Of a stretch of DNA of 40,751 nucleotides, positions 27,836 to 35,457 are shown one piece after another (position 1 is the stretch's first letter; each line of letters starts with the position of its first letter). This DNA is from an uncultured Actinomycetes bacterium (GTDB taxonomy: Bacteria; Actinomycetota; Acidimicrobiia; Acidimicrobiales; Ilumatobacteraceae). Location: the NCBI GenBank assembly GCA_937902105.1, contig CALGTP010000466.1, positions 1-40,751 of the forward strand. Direction: 5' to 3'. Both the position numbers and the translations under genes were made by a program. The notes below the pieces were generated by a model. The model had not been told where the DNA came from. It was given only the letters and a program-made list of their open reading frames with translations, and ran no database searches.

Positions 27836-29644
27836 ATGGAGATAATCAACGGAGACTGCCTTGAGGAGATGCGGAAGATGGCGGACAATTCCGTCGATTC
27901 CGTCGTCACCGACCCGCCCTACGGCCTCAAGTTCATGGGAAAGAAGTGGGACGTGTCCGTACCCTCCGTGGAGGTGTGGAAGGAGTGCCTGCGCGTCCTG
28001 AAGCCGGGAGGACACCTGCTCTCGTTCGCCGGGACCAGGACCCAGCACCGGATGGCCTGCAACGTCGAGGACGCCGGGTTCGAGATACGGGACATGATCG
28101 CGTGGGTGTACGGGAGCGGGTTCCCGAAATCGCTGGACGTGGGCAAGGCGATAGACAAGCGTGGCGGCAATTCCCATCTTACTGCTGAGATCGGCACGGC
28201 TCTGAAGGCGGCACGCCAGAAACGAGGAATAAGCATCACCGAGGCAGACGGCACTTACTGCGGAGGCGTTACGCTTTGGTCTTGGTACGAAGGCCGCCCG
28301 GCCGGGCAGCAAATGCCAAGCGACAAGGTAATGCAGGCCATAGCCGCTGACTGGCCCGAACTTAGGCATTTTGCCGAGCTGGTGGCAGAGGCCGAGCGCG
28401 ATGTGGTGGGGCAGTCGCTCGGAAACCTTTTGGCAGTAGCGCCAGGGCAGGACAACGACCGCGGTGCCACCACGCTGGACGTCACAGCTCCCGCCACCGA
28501 AGAGGCAAAGCAATGGTCCGGCTGGGGAACCGCCCTCAAGCCCGCCCTCGAACCCATAACCGTCGCCAGGAAGCCCCTTATGGGAACCGTGGCCTCCAAC
28601 GTCCTCGAATGGGGGACTGGGGCGATAAACGTGGACGGGTGCAGGGTGGGGACGGATACAGTTGAGAGTGGGAGAGCAGGAAGAACCAAAGAAGGCTCCG
28701 GTCTTTATGAAGGCGGCTTGCAACCGACATTACCATCAACGTCACAGGGCCGCTGGCCCGCCAACCTGATCCACGACGGGAGCGGGGAGGTCACGGGGCT
28801 GTTTCCCGTGACGACGAGCGGTGCGCGACCTGCCGGTGAGTATTCGGGCACGACAGGAAGCGTCAGCATTGGAGATCATGGACGCTTCACAAGCATGGCA
28901 ATCACAGCGAGCAAAGGCTCCGCCTCCAGGTTCTTCTACTGCGCCAAGGCGAGCAAGGCGGAGCGCTGGAATTACTTGACTTGCGACTGTGAAGCACCTA
29001 TGATTGGGTCATGGGAAAGCGCGGACCAAAATCAAACCGAGAGGACGGATTCCACCTCACAAGGACCGGATATCTCCGAGGGAACTTCGAGGGACGGCTT
29101 CGACTCCAACACTGCGTCGTCTGGGAACAAGCCCACGGAAGAATCCCCGCAGGATTCAGCGTCCACCACAGAAACCACGACAAGACAGACAACGTGCTTT
29201 CCAATCTCGAACTCGTCGATGCCGTCACTCACAAGCGGATCCACGGAGGATGCGAGCTCAGGGACGGAGAATGGTGGAAGCCTTGCGGAGTCTGCGGACA
29301 GTTCAAGAGAATCGGAAAGGACGACTGGTATCTCTCAAGGGAAGGCTGGCCGCTGTACGGGCGTTGCCGTCCCTGCCACATCGGAATTGTCGTCAAGAAA
29401 AAACGTCTGCGCAAGATGCGGATGCGAGGTCAGGAAGGAAGGGCACCCGACGCAAAAGCCTGAAAGCCTCATGCGCTACCTCTGCCGCCTCGTCACCCCG
29501 CCGAACGGAACCGTCCTCGACCCCTTCATGGGAAGCGGTAGCACGGGCAAGGCGGCGGTCATGGAGGGCTTCGACTTCATAGGGATGGACATGGACCCCG
29601 CCTACTGCGAGATTGCAAGGGCGAGGATAACGGCGGTACGATGA
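27836..29644 (+). CDS. Beta-class DNA methyltransferase with HTH and HNH-gene insertions
   Basis: A 602-residue enzyme, about twice the usual length. Motif IV DPPYG (about residue 25) comes first and SAM motif DPFMGSGSTG (about 562) comes last, as in beta-class enzymes. About residues 113-185 hold an inserted HTH-like domain (TALKAARQKRGISI). Residues about 392-540 are Ser/Thr/Glu-rich low complexity: this stretch is the second-frame reading of an HNH gene (29011-29463) lying inside the methylase gene. Cysteines on both sides (TCDCEAP; CARCGCEV) would form a zinc site if brought together. Probable role: protection of phage DNA. The 36-bp repeat 27850-27885 is shared with the other methylase. 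Confidence 0.8.
   Translation: MEIINGDCLEEMRKMADNSVDSVVTDPPYGLKFMGKKWDVSVPSVEVWKECLRVLKPGGHLLSFAGTRTQHRMACNVEDAGFEIRDMIAWVYGSGFPKSLDVGKAIDKRGGNSHLTAEIGTALKAARQKRGISITEADGTYCGGVTLWSWYEGRPAGQQMPSDKVMQAIAADWPELRHFAELVAEAERDVVGQSLGNLLAVAPGQDNDRGATTLDVTAPATEEAKQWSGWGTALKPALEPITVARKPLMGTVASNVLEWGTGAINVDGCRVGTDTVESGRAGRTKEGSGLYEGGLQPTLPSTSQGRWPANLIHDGSGEVTGLFPVTTSGARPAGEYSGTTGSVSIGDHGRFTSMAITASKGSASRFFYCAKASKAERWNYLTCDCEAPMIGSWESADQNQTERTDSTSQGPDISEGTSRDGFDSNTASSGNKPTEESPQDSASTTETTTRQTTCFPISNSSMPSLTSGSTEDASSGTENGGSLAESADSSRESERTTGISQGKAGRCTGVAVPATSELSSRKNVCARCGCEVRKEGHPTQKPESLMRYLCRLVTPPNGTVLDPFMGSGSTGKAAVMEGFDFIGMDMDPAYCEIARARITAVR
27850..27885 (+). repeat. 36-bp exact repeat shared with the leftward methyltransferase
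   Basis: Equals the reverse complement of 19720-19755. It encodes the DCLEEMRKMA helix that precedes motif IV. Confidence 0.88.
29011..29463 (+). CDS. HNH homing-type endonuclease nested in methyltransferase gene
   Basis: A 150-residue protein in another frame inside the methylase gene. HHRNHDKTDNVLSNLELV carries the HNH pair and the Asn; a later H-x3-H lies in DAVTHKRIHGG. The N-terminal part (GFHLTRTGYLRG...) resembles the DNA-binding part of HNH homing enzymes, and the C-terminus has two CxxC-type pairs (CGVCG, CRPCH) and a basic tail. It starts at ATG 29011 (gtcATG). Inserted without closing the methylase frame, it forces the methylase to carry a Ser/Thr-rich linker. Probably a mobile gene. 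Confidence 0.75.
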   Translation: MGKRGPKSNREDGFHLTRTGYLRGNFEGRLRLQHCVVWEQAHGRIPAGFSVHHRNHDKTDNVLSNLELVDAVTHKRIHGGCELRDGEWWKPCGVCGQFKRIGKDDWYLSREGWPLYGRCRPCHIGIVVKKKRLRKMRMRGQEGRAPDAKA

Positions 29645-29645
29645 C

Positions 29646-29714
29646 ATGGGATACCTCTTCATCGGCATCATGTTCGGGGGAGTGGGGATACTAATATGGA
29701 TGTGGCACTGGTAA
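29646..29714 (+). CDS. Possible 22-residue membrane peptide
   Basis: MGYLFIGIMFGGVGILIWMWHW is 22 residues and entirely hydrophobic, one membrane helix. The ATG lies just after the methylase stop and the ORF overlaps the start region of the terminase small subunit. Only composition and tight spacing support it. Confidence 0.3.
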   Translation: MGYLFIGIMFGGVGILIWMWHW

Positions 29715-29725
29715 CCAATGGCGAT

Positions 29726-30235
29726 ATGGAAGGACCCGGAAGGCCGACGGTGATGACGCCGGAGGTCCTGCAAAAATTAGACGACGCATTCATGGCCGAG
29801 GCTTCCGACGAGGCGGCCTGCTTTATCGCTGGGATAAGCCCGGGAACGCTTTACAAGTACCAGCGGGAGAATCCCGAATATATTAATCGAAAGGAGAGGC
29901 TGAAGGACGACGTGAGGCTCCGCGCCAGAATGTCGGTGGCAAGGGCGATCAGGACCGAGGAGAGGCCCGACACGGCCAAGTGGTACCTGGAGCGCAAGGA
30001 CAGGGCGTTCAAGGCCAAGAGCGACGTAACGACGAACGACAAGGACCTTCCCACGCCAATCCTCGGAGCCTATGTACAAGATGACCGAAGCGACCAAGAA
30101 GGTGATGGCGACGAGGAAAAGGATACGGGCGGTGCAGGGGGGAACCTCGGCGTCCAAGACGGTGTCGATCCTGATCCTGCTGATCCACCTGGCGCAGACG
30201 GACCGGAAGCCGACCCTGACGAGCGTGGTCTCTGA
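29726..30235 (+). CDS. terS-like: Terminase small subunit-like protein
   Basis: A 169-residue protein, start chosen at the ATG in gatATGG (MEGPGRPTVMTPEVLQKL); an earlier ATG at 29696 is possible. The N-terminal half has an HTH typical of small terminases (ACFIAGISPGTLYKYQRENP), then helices (RLRARMSVARAIR...) for oligomerisation. It recognises phage DNA and starts packaging with the large subunit. Its last about 55 residues (acidic, Gly/Asp/Pro-rich) are encoded in the 164 bases that overlap the large subunit, an unusually long overlap; the functional end may be nearer residue 115. Confidence 0.75.
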   Translation: MEGPGRPTVMTPEVLQKLDDAFMAEASDEAACFIAGISPGTLYKYQRENPEYINRKERLKDDVRLRARMSVARAIRTEERPDTAKWYLERKDRAFKAKSDVTTNDKDLPTPILGAYVQDDRSDQEGDGDEEKDTGGAGGNLGVQDGVDPDPADPPGADGPEADPDERGL

Positions 30236-31244
30236 GTCGATCCCGCACCTGAAGCGCGGGGCCTTGCGCGACTTCAAGAACATCATGAAGGCCCAGGGAT
30301 ACTGGACGGACGACGCGTGGAACTCCACGGACTCCGTGTACCTGTTCGGGACGGGGAGCCAGATCGAGTTCTTTTCCACCGACAACGGGGACAAGCTCCG
30401 GGGCGCGAGGCGCGACAGGCTTTTCATAAACGAGGCGAACAACGTCTTCTTGGAGGCGTTCAACCAGCTGGAGGTCCGCACCAAGGACTTCGTCTTCCTG
30501 GACTGGAACCCGACGAACGAGTTCTGGTTCTACACGGAGATCCTCGGGAAGCGCGACGACGTGGACCACATCGTCCTGACCTACAGGGACAACGACGCCC
30601 TCGCGCCGGAGATCGTGGCGGCCATCGAGATGAGAAGGTCGAACAAGGCGTGGTTCAAGGTGTACGGCGACGGCCAGCTCGGGGAGGTCGAGGGCAAGGT
30701 GTACAGGGACTGGGCGATAATCGACTCCGTTCCCCACGAGGCACGGCTTGAGAGGCGCGGGCTTGACTTCGGCTACACGAACGACCCGTCGGCGCTGGTC
30801 TCGATATATTACTGGAACGGCGGGTACGTGCTCGACGAGGAGTTCTACCGGAAGGGCTTGACAAACGCACAGATAGCCGACTTTATCAAAAATATCGGGA
30901 CGCAGTGCCTCGTCATCGCGGACAGCGCGGAGCCGAAGTCCATCGACGAGATACGGTCCCACGGGATATCCGTCCTCCCGGCCCAGAAGGGTCCCGGCTC
31001 GGTGTCGCAGGGCATCCAGTTCGTCCAGGGGAAGAGGATCAGCGTGACCAAGAGGAGCGTGAACGTCATCAGGGAGTACCGGAACTACCTGTGGAAGGCG
31101 GACAAAGATGGTATAATCACCAACGAGCCGGAGCACGCGTTCTCGCACTCGATGGACGCCGTCAGGTACGGGTTCAACGACTTCCGCGACCCCGACGAAA
31201 ACGAGGACCTAAACTTCAACCTCTATGGCCAAAAGTACGAATAG
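30072..31244 (+). CDS. terL: Terminase large subunit
   Basis: A 390-residue packaging motor. ATPase: Walker A-like RAVQGGTSASKT (about residues 18-30) and Walker B RLFINEAN (about 116-123); FVFLDWNP is the next conserved block. The nuclease domain follows: Asp in LDFGYTNDPSAL (about 233) and in LVIADSAEPKSI (about 281), then HSMDAVRYG near the end. It translocates DNA into the capsid through the portal and cuts it. The start ATG at 30072 is in cctATG; it overlaps the portal gene by 20 bases. Confidence 0.92.
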   Translation: MYKMTEATKKVMATRKRIRAVQGGTSASKTVSILILLIHLAQTDRKPTLTSVVSESIPHLKRGALRDFKNIMKAQGYWTDDAWNSTDSVYLFGTGSQIEFFSTDNGDKLRGARRDRLFINEANNVFLEAFNQLEVRTKDFVFLDWNPTNEFWFYTEILGKRDDVDHIVLTYRDNDALAPEIVAAIEMRRSNKAWFKVYGDGQLGEVEGKVYRDWAIIDSVPHEARLERRGLDFGYTNDPSALVSIYYWNGGYVLDEEFYRKGLTNAQIADFIKNIGTQCLVIADSAEPKSIDEIRSHGISVLPAQKGPGSVSQGIQFVQGKRISVTKRSVNVIREYRNYLWKADKDGIITNEPEHAFSHSMDAVRYGFNDFRDPDENEDLNFNLYGQKYE

Positions 31245-33102
31245 CGCGTCCGAGGCGGCGGCGATCGCCCTCGTCTCGTCGGAGTACGCCCAGTGGAAGG
31301 ACGCCACGGCGTTCGTGACCCCGAAGATCGCCTTCAACGTGAGGGTCCTGCTTGAGACGCTCCGCAAGAACTACTACGGCATCTTCGACGAGCCGACCGA
31401 CCCCGCGACGGGCCAGAGGAAGATCTGGATCCCGCTCACGGAGAGCGTGGTGGACTCCATCGTCAAGAACATCGACCTCGACTCCAAGGACGTGAACATC
31501 CGGGCCAAGCGCCCGAACGCCGTCGGCCTCGCCTCGTTCGTACGGTCCCTCGTGAAGAACGAGCTGGACAACATCGGGTTCGGCGAGATGCTCGACGAGA
31601 TGGAGCGGTTCCTGTGCGTGGACGGCACCGTGGTCTGGAAGACCTACGTGACGGGCGACGGGAGGGAGAGGCGGATCAGGGTGAAGCGGGTGGACCTGCT
31701 GAACTTCTTCATCGACCCGACCGCGGCGAGCGTGCAGGACGCCACCGTCATCGAGAGGGCGGCCATGACCGCCGAGGAGATCCGGTCCATGGACGGCTGG
31801 GAGAACGTGGACGACCTGGTCGGGGGCAACGTGTCCCGCAACGACCCGTCGCTCTCCGGAACCAACTCGTCCTCCATGGGAAAGGGCGACCTGATCGAGG
31901 TGTTCGAGCGGTGGGGCCTCATGCCGAGGTCCGTCATCACGGGCGACCCCGCCGACACGGAGATGATCCACGGCCACGTCGTGGTGTCCGGCGACAACGG
32001 CACGGTCTCCCGCGTCCACCTGATCGAGGAGAACGCGGAGACGGACGGGGAGGGCAACGTCATCAAGCCATACGAGGAGTGCTGGTACATGAAGGGGCTG
32101 AACCGCTGGCACGGGCGCGGACCGGCGGAGAAGATCATGATGCTCCAGATCTACCTGAACACCGTCATGAACGTGCGGATCGCCCGCGCGAGGGTGTCCC
32201 AGCTCGGCATCTTCAAGGTGCGGAAGAACTCCGGGATCACCCCGCAGATGCTGTCGAAGCTCGCGTCGAACGGCGTGATCTCCGTGAACGACCCGTCCGA
32301 CATCGAGCAGATGGTCGTGCAGGAGGCGTCCCAGTCCAGCTACCAGGACGAGGAGATCATCAGCTCGTGGGCCGGAAGGGTGACCTCCGCCTTCGAGAGC
32401 GTGACGGGCGAGCAGCTCCCGTCCTCCACCCCGGCCACCAACGCCGTGATCCAGAACCGGATGGCCCAGAGCCAGTTCGTGATGGTCCGGAAGGGCGTCG
32501 GGATGTTCCTCCAGAGGTGGCTCACCAGGCACTACCTCCCGAAGCTGGCGAGGACGCTCACCAAGGGCGACATGGTGCGGATGTCGGGCGAGATCGACGA
32601 GACGAGGAACTTCGACCAGACGGTCGCCAACGGCCTCGTGAAGCGGAGGGTGGACGAGATGCTCGCACAGGGAGAGGTCCCGTCGCCCGCCATGGTCGAG
32701 TCCGAGAGGGCGAGGATCCTGGCGAGGATGGCCTCGAACGGCCCCGACAGGTACGTGGAGCTGATGAAGTCCCCGGACATGACCGAGTACGACGTCGCCA
32801 TCGACATCACGAACGAGGAGATCGACAAGGGCGTGCTGGTTCAGAACCTCATGCAGGCCATGACCATCGCCGGGACCATCCCGGACTCGGGCGTGGACAT
32901 CGGCGCGATCATCGGGCAGGTCTTCGACGTGATGGGCCTCGACTCGTCGAACGTGATGAAGAAGTCGCCCGCCCCGCCGACCCCGCCGCAGCAGGGACAG
33001 CCCGCGCAGATGCCCCCGAACTCCCAGTCGCCGTCGGAACCGCAAGGCCCGGCCGAGGCGAACACGCTCCAGAAGATAACGACTAGCGCGAACACCCTAT
33101 GA
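31225..33102 (+). CDS. Portal protein
   Basis: A 625-residue protein directly after the large terminase. The N-terminal half has the portal-type pattern of long helices and a wing domain (QRKIWIPLTESVVDSIVKNI, ERFLCVDGTVVWKTYV), and the stem helices lie near 300-380 (EKIMMLQIYLNTVMNVRIARA). The C-terminal tail is Pro/Gln-rich and flexible. It forms the ring at the capsid vertex for packaging and head-tail joining. It is long, as in podovirus portals that include the barrel domain. Confidence 0.85.
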   Translation: MAKSTNSASEAAAIALVSSEYAQWKDATAFVTPKIAFNVRVLLETLRKNYYGIFDEPTDPATGQRKIWIPLTESVVDSIVKNIDLDSKDVNIRAKRPNAVGLASFVRSLVKNELDNIGFGEMLDEMERFLCVDGTVVWKTYVTGDGRERRIRVKRVDLLNFFIDPTAASVQDATVIERAAMTAEEIRSMDGWENVDDLVGGNVSRNDPSLSGTNSSSMGKGDLIEVFERWGLMPRSVITGDPADTEMIHGHVVVSGDNGTVSRVHLIEENAETDGEGNVIKPYEECWYMKGLNRWHGRGPAEKIMMLQIYLNTVMNVRIARARVSQLGIFKVRKNSGITPQMLSKLASNGVISVNDPSDIEQMVVQEASQSSYQDEEIISSWAGRVTSAFESVTGEQLPSSTPATNAVIQNRMAQSQFVMVRKGVGMFLQRWLTRHYLPKLARTLTKGDMVRMSGEIDETRNFDQTVANGLVKRRVDEMLAQGEVPSPAMVESERARILARMASNGPDRYVELMKSPDMTEYDVAIDITNEEIDKGVLVQNLMQAMTIAGTIPDSGVDIGAIIGQVFDVMGLDSSNVMKKSPAPPTPPQQGQPAQMPPNSQSPSEPQGPAEANTLQKITTSANTL

Positions 33103-33156
33103 GCCTCCTAGACCGGCTGAAGGACCTTCAACCCTCCCTCATTAGACGACTCAAGT

Positions 33157-33462
33157 ATGGAACTGGACAAGGAAACGTCGGAACAGCTCAGGGCGGGATC
33201 CAAGGTCCGGGAGTTCGTAAGGTCGGAGGGATGGGCGCTGGTGAAGGCCGAGCTGACCGACAGGCTCGTCCTCCTCGCTGACATCACGACCCTCTCGGAC
33301 TCCGATCCCGTCGAAATGCTCAGGGAGATCCAGACCAGGAAGCTGGCGATCTCGCTGGTCATCGGATGGTTCAGGGAGGTCGAGGGCCAGGCCAGCCAGC
33401 AGGAGTCCAACGAGGAATACTTCAAGAAGGTCATGAGCGACTCGATCATCCTCCGCATCTAG
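33157..33462 (+). CDS. Small helical protein between portal and scaffold
   Basis: A 101-residue helical, acidic protein beginning MELDKETSEQLRAGSK, in agtATGG, followed by hairpins. It has no cysteine cluster and no membrane segment. By position it may be a head-completion or portal-associated protein. A competing ORF at 33099 overlaps it in another frame and is less protein-like. Confidence 0.65.
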   Translation: MELDKETSEQLRAGSKVREFVRSEGWALVKAELTDRLVLLADITTLSDSDPVEMLREIQTRKLAISLVIGWFREVEGQASQQESNEEYFKKVMSDSIILRI

Positions 33463-33474
33463 ATGGACCGCCCA

Positions 33475-33517
33475 GCCGGGAGACGCGGTTTCCCGGCCAA
33501 GCGGGGCATTTAGCCCC
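33475..33517 (+). promoter_or_regulatory. Two tandem hairpins before scaffold gene
   Basis: GCCGGGA/TCCCGGC (33475-33481 with 33491-33497) and GGGGC/GCCCC (33503-33507 with 33513-33517, ATTTA loop). No T-run, so a processing or stabilising site is more likely than termination. It sits between portal-side and capsid-side genes, whose products are needed in very different amounts. Confidence 0.5.
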
Positions 33518-33537
33518 ACCTAAGACAGACGAAGCCT

Positions 33538-34143
33538 ATGCCAGATGACATTACTCCCGACGCCTTACCCGAGGGTGGGAACCCATCGGACAGCGAAGGA
33601 GCCGTCTCTGAGGGAGGTGCCGCGTCGATGACCTTGTCCGAACTCAACGAGTTCCTAGGCAAGCAGTACACGACGAAGGAATCCGCCCTGAAGTCCATCA
33701 AGGACACGTTCCGCTACACGTCCCAGGTCCCGAACCTTCAAAGGAAGATCGACGAGCTGACGGACGGGAGGACCACGGCCTCCCCCAGTACGGAACTTGA
33801 GTCCACCGTGCGATCACTGAAGGAACAACTTGAGGAGACGACGTTCATTTCCGAGCGTCCCGAGTTCAAGGAGTACCTTCCGACCCTTCGGGAACTCCGA
33901 TCCGGCACCGGCAAATCCATGTCCGAGCTGGCAGGGAGCGAGGCCTACAAGGCCCTTTTCGAGAAGGCGTTCGCGCAGGATGCGTCGCAGAAGAAGCGCT
34001 CTGTCCTGGAATCCAACCCCCGGCTGGGTCAGGTTCGGGACAAGACGAACGAGTCCAGGGAGGCCCTCCAGAAGGGGGACTTCGAGGGCGCGAGGGGGTC
34101 GGCGGTTTCCGCCGTTCTCGACGCGTTCGGACTCGACAAGTAG
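33538..34143 (+). CDS. Scaffolding protein-like
   Basis: A 201-residue acidic protein directly before the capsid gene. The N-terminus is Asp/Glu/Gly-rich (PDDITPDALPEGGNPSDSEG), the middle is coiled-coil-like (about 55-110, RKIDELTDGR... ESTVRSLKEQLEE), and the C-terminus is basic helical, a usual scaffold layout. It would shape the procapsid and leave afterwards. No serine protease motif is seen, so a capsid protease is unlikely. Confidence 0.65.
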   Translation: MPDDITPDALPEGGNPSDSEGAVSEGGAASMTLSELNEFLGKQYTTKESALKSIKDTFRYTSQVPNLQRKIDELTDGRTTASPSTELESTVRSLKEQLEETTFISERPEFKEYLPTLRELRSGTGKSMSELAGSEAYKALFEKAFAQDASQKKRSVLESNPRLGQVRDKTNESREALQKGDFEGARGSAVSAVLDAFGLDK

Positions 34144-34180
34144 CCCGCCTCCCAGGTCCGGATAACATTTCCGAACCAAT

Positions 34181-35110
34181 ATGGCATCAGAAACAGCATC
34201 CACGCTGCTCTCCTACGGAGACGTCTCCCGCAAGGAGGACGTCGTCCTCAACGCGATCGAGATCCTCACGGCCCGCGAGACCCAGATCTTCAACATGCTC
34301 GGCAAGACGACCGCCGTGGACACCGTCCACAGCTACATGACGGACACCCTCGCCGCAGCCGCCTCGTCCGCCATCGCGGAGTCCGGCGACTACGCGGCAG
34401 GAACCCTCACGAGCCCGGCGCGGATCGCCAACGTGGTCGAGATCGTCGCCCGCCCGTTCAAGGTCTCCCGCACGCAGCAGAACATCCAGCACTACCACGG
34501 CCAGAACGAGCTGTCCCGCCAGACGGAGAAGGCCATGCTCGAATGGGCGAACAGCGCCGAGTTCGACCTCGTGCGCTCCACCCTCGTCTCCGGCGCGTCG
34601 GGTACGGTCCCGAAGCTCTCCGGAATCATCGAGGCCACCTCGGTCGCCGCGAACCACACCTCCCACACGTCGGGAACCGTCTGGTCCGCCTCGATCCTCG
34701 ACGGCCTCATGAAGGGCAACTGGGACGGATCGAACGGCGACGTCGCCACGGACATCTTCATGGGATCCCAGCTCCGCGCCAACACGGACGGGTTCACCCA
34801 GAAGACCAACGCCGTCGTGAACAACGCCTCCATGATGGCCATCGTCCGCACCGTCTCGACCTACGAGACCGCGTTCGGCACCCTCATGATCCGCACGCAC
34901 CGCTACCTCCAGGACAGCGCCGACGCCACGGGACGGGTTCTCGCAATCCGCCCGGAGAAGCTGAAGGTCGCCTTCCTTGAGAAGCCGTACATCGACACGG
35001 ACCTCGCGCGTTCCGGACCGTACGACTTCCGCGCCGTCGCGGGATCGTTCACCCTGGAGACGCACAACAAGCAGTCCAACTTCTACGCCGACGGATTCCT
35101 GAAGGCCTAG
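34181..35110 (+). CDS. Major capsid protein (DUF5309/SU10-like)
   Basis: A 309-residue protein starting in caatATGG. The pattern ARETQIFNMLGKTTAVDTVHSY ... ARIANVVEIVARPFKVSRTQQ ... SRQTEKAMLEW matches DUF5309 capsid proteins (HK97 fold, SU10-type). The position after the scaffold-like gene and the strong T-poor hairpin downstream (35124-35146) fit a highly expressed gene. It forms the capsid shell. Confidence 0.85.
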   Translation: MASETASTLLSYGDVSRKEDVVLNAIEILTARETQIFNMLGKTTAVDTVHSYMTDTLAAAASSAIAESGDYAAGTLTSPARIANVVEIVARPFKVSRTQQNIQHYHGQNELSRQTEKAMLEWANSAEFDLVRSTLVSGASGTVPKLSGIIEATSVAANHTSHTSGTVWSASILDGLMKGNWDGSNGDVATDIFMGSQLRANTDGFTQKTNAVVNNASMMAIVRTVSTYETAFGTLMIRTHRYLQDSADATGRVLAIRPEKLKVAFLEKPYIDTDLARSGPYDFRAVAGSFTLETHNKQSNFYADGFLKA

Positions 35111-35123
35111 TAGTCATCGTCCT

Positions 35124-35146
35124 CTCCCCGTTTCACGGGCGGGGAG
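35124..35146 (+). terminator. Hairpin after capsid gene
   Basis: CTCCCCG/CGGGGAG stem with a TTTCACGGG loop, just after the capsid stop and 7 bases before the next ATG. It has no T-tract, so it is likely a partial terminator or mRNA 3'-end stabiliser that keeps capsid expression above the genes beyond. Confidence 0.55.
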
Positions 35147-35153
35147 GGATACT

Positions 35154-35456
35154 ATGAGTACAACCGCAAAGACACTCATCGACGCGTACGTGAGGGAATA
35201 CACGCTGACCTTTCCCCTGGAATGGTCGGCGTTCCTTCGTTCCAACAAGGAGAAGCTGTCGAGGTCCACGGACTCGTTCGGCGAGATCTCGGGGTCCGAC
35301 CTCGTGGAGCGCAAGCTGTTCGAGATGCCGGAGACGCTGTACGCGATCCTCGACATGAAGCTGTCGAAGGACGACTTCCAGTGGTTCCGGTCGAGGGAGG
35401 GCGGACAGTGGTTCGCCAGGAGATACCCGGCATTTAGAACCTCAGAACGAACGTAA
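35154..35456 (+). CDS. Small helical protein after capsid, unknown
   Basis: A 100-residue helical protein beginning MSTTAKTLIDAYVREYTLTF, Phe/Trp/Arg-rich at the C-terminus. It has no cysteine or membrane segment. The next gene starts one base after its stop (taatATG). A head-completion role is possible by position; no family is recognised. Confidence 0.6.
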   Translation: MSTTAKTLIDAYVREYTLTFPLEWSAFLRSNKEKLSRSTDSFGEISGSDLVERKLFEMPETLYAILDMKLSKDDFQWFRSREGGQWFARRYPAFRTSERT

Positions 35457-35457
35457 T

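Noticed and set aside
31109..31117. TGGTATAATC inside terL as a promoter
   Set aside because: A good -10 by itself, but no -35 and no start codon at fitting distance; likely coding sequence by chance.
31216..33045. Long leftward ORF (609 codons) opposite the portal gene
   Set aside because: Arg/His/Val-rich composition typical of the reverse strand of a GC-rich gene; no motif or start context. The same applies to long antisense ORFs at 30009-31148, 35434-37080, 3013-4653, 8070-10241 and 1297-2274.
33099..33281. 60-codon ORF just after the portal
   Set aside because: It overlaps the better-supported 33157-33462 gene in another frame and turns into Gly-rich second-frame sequence.
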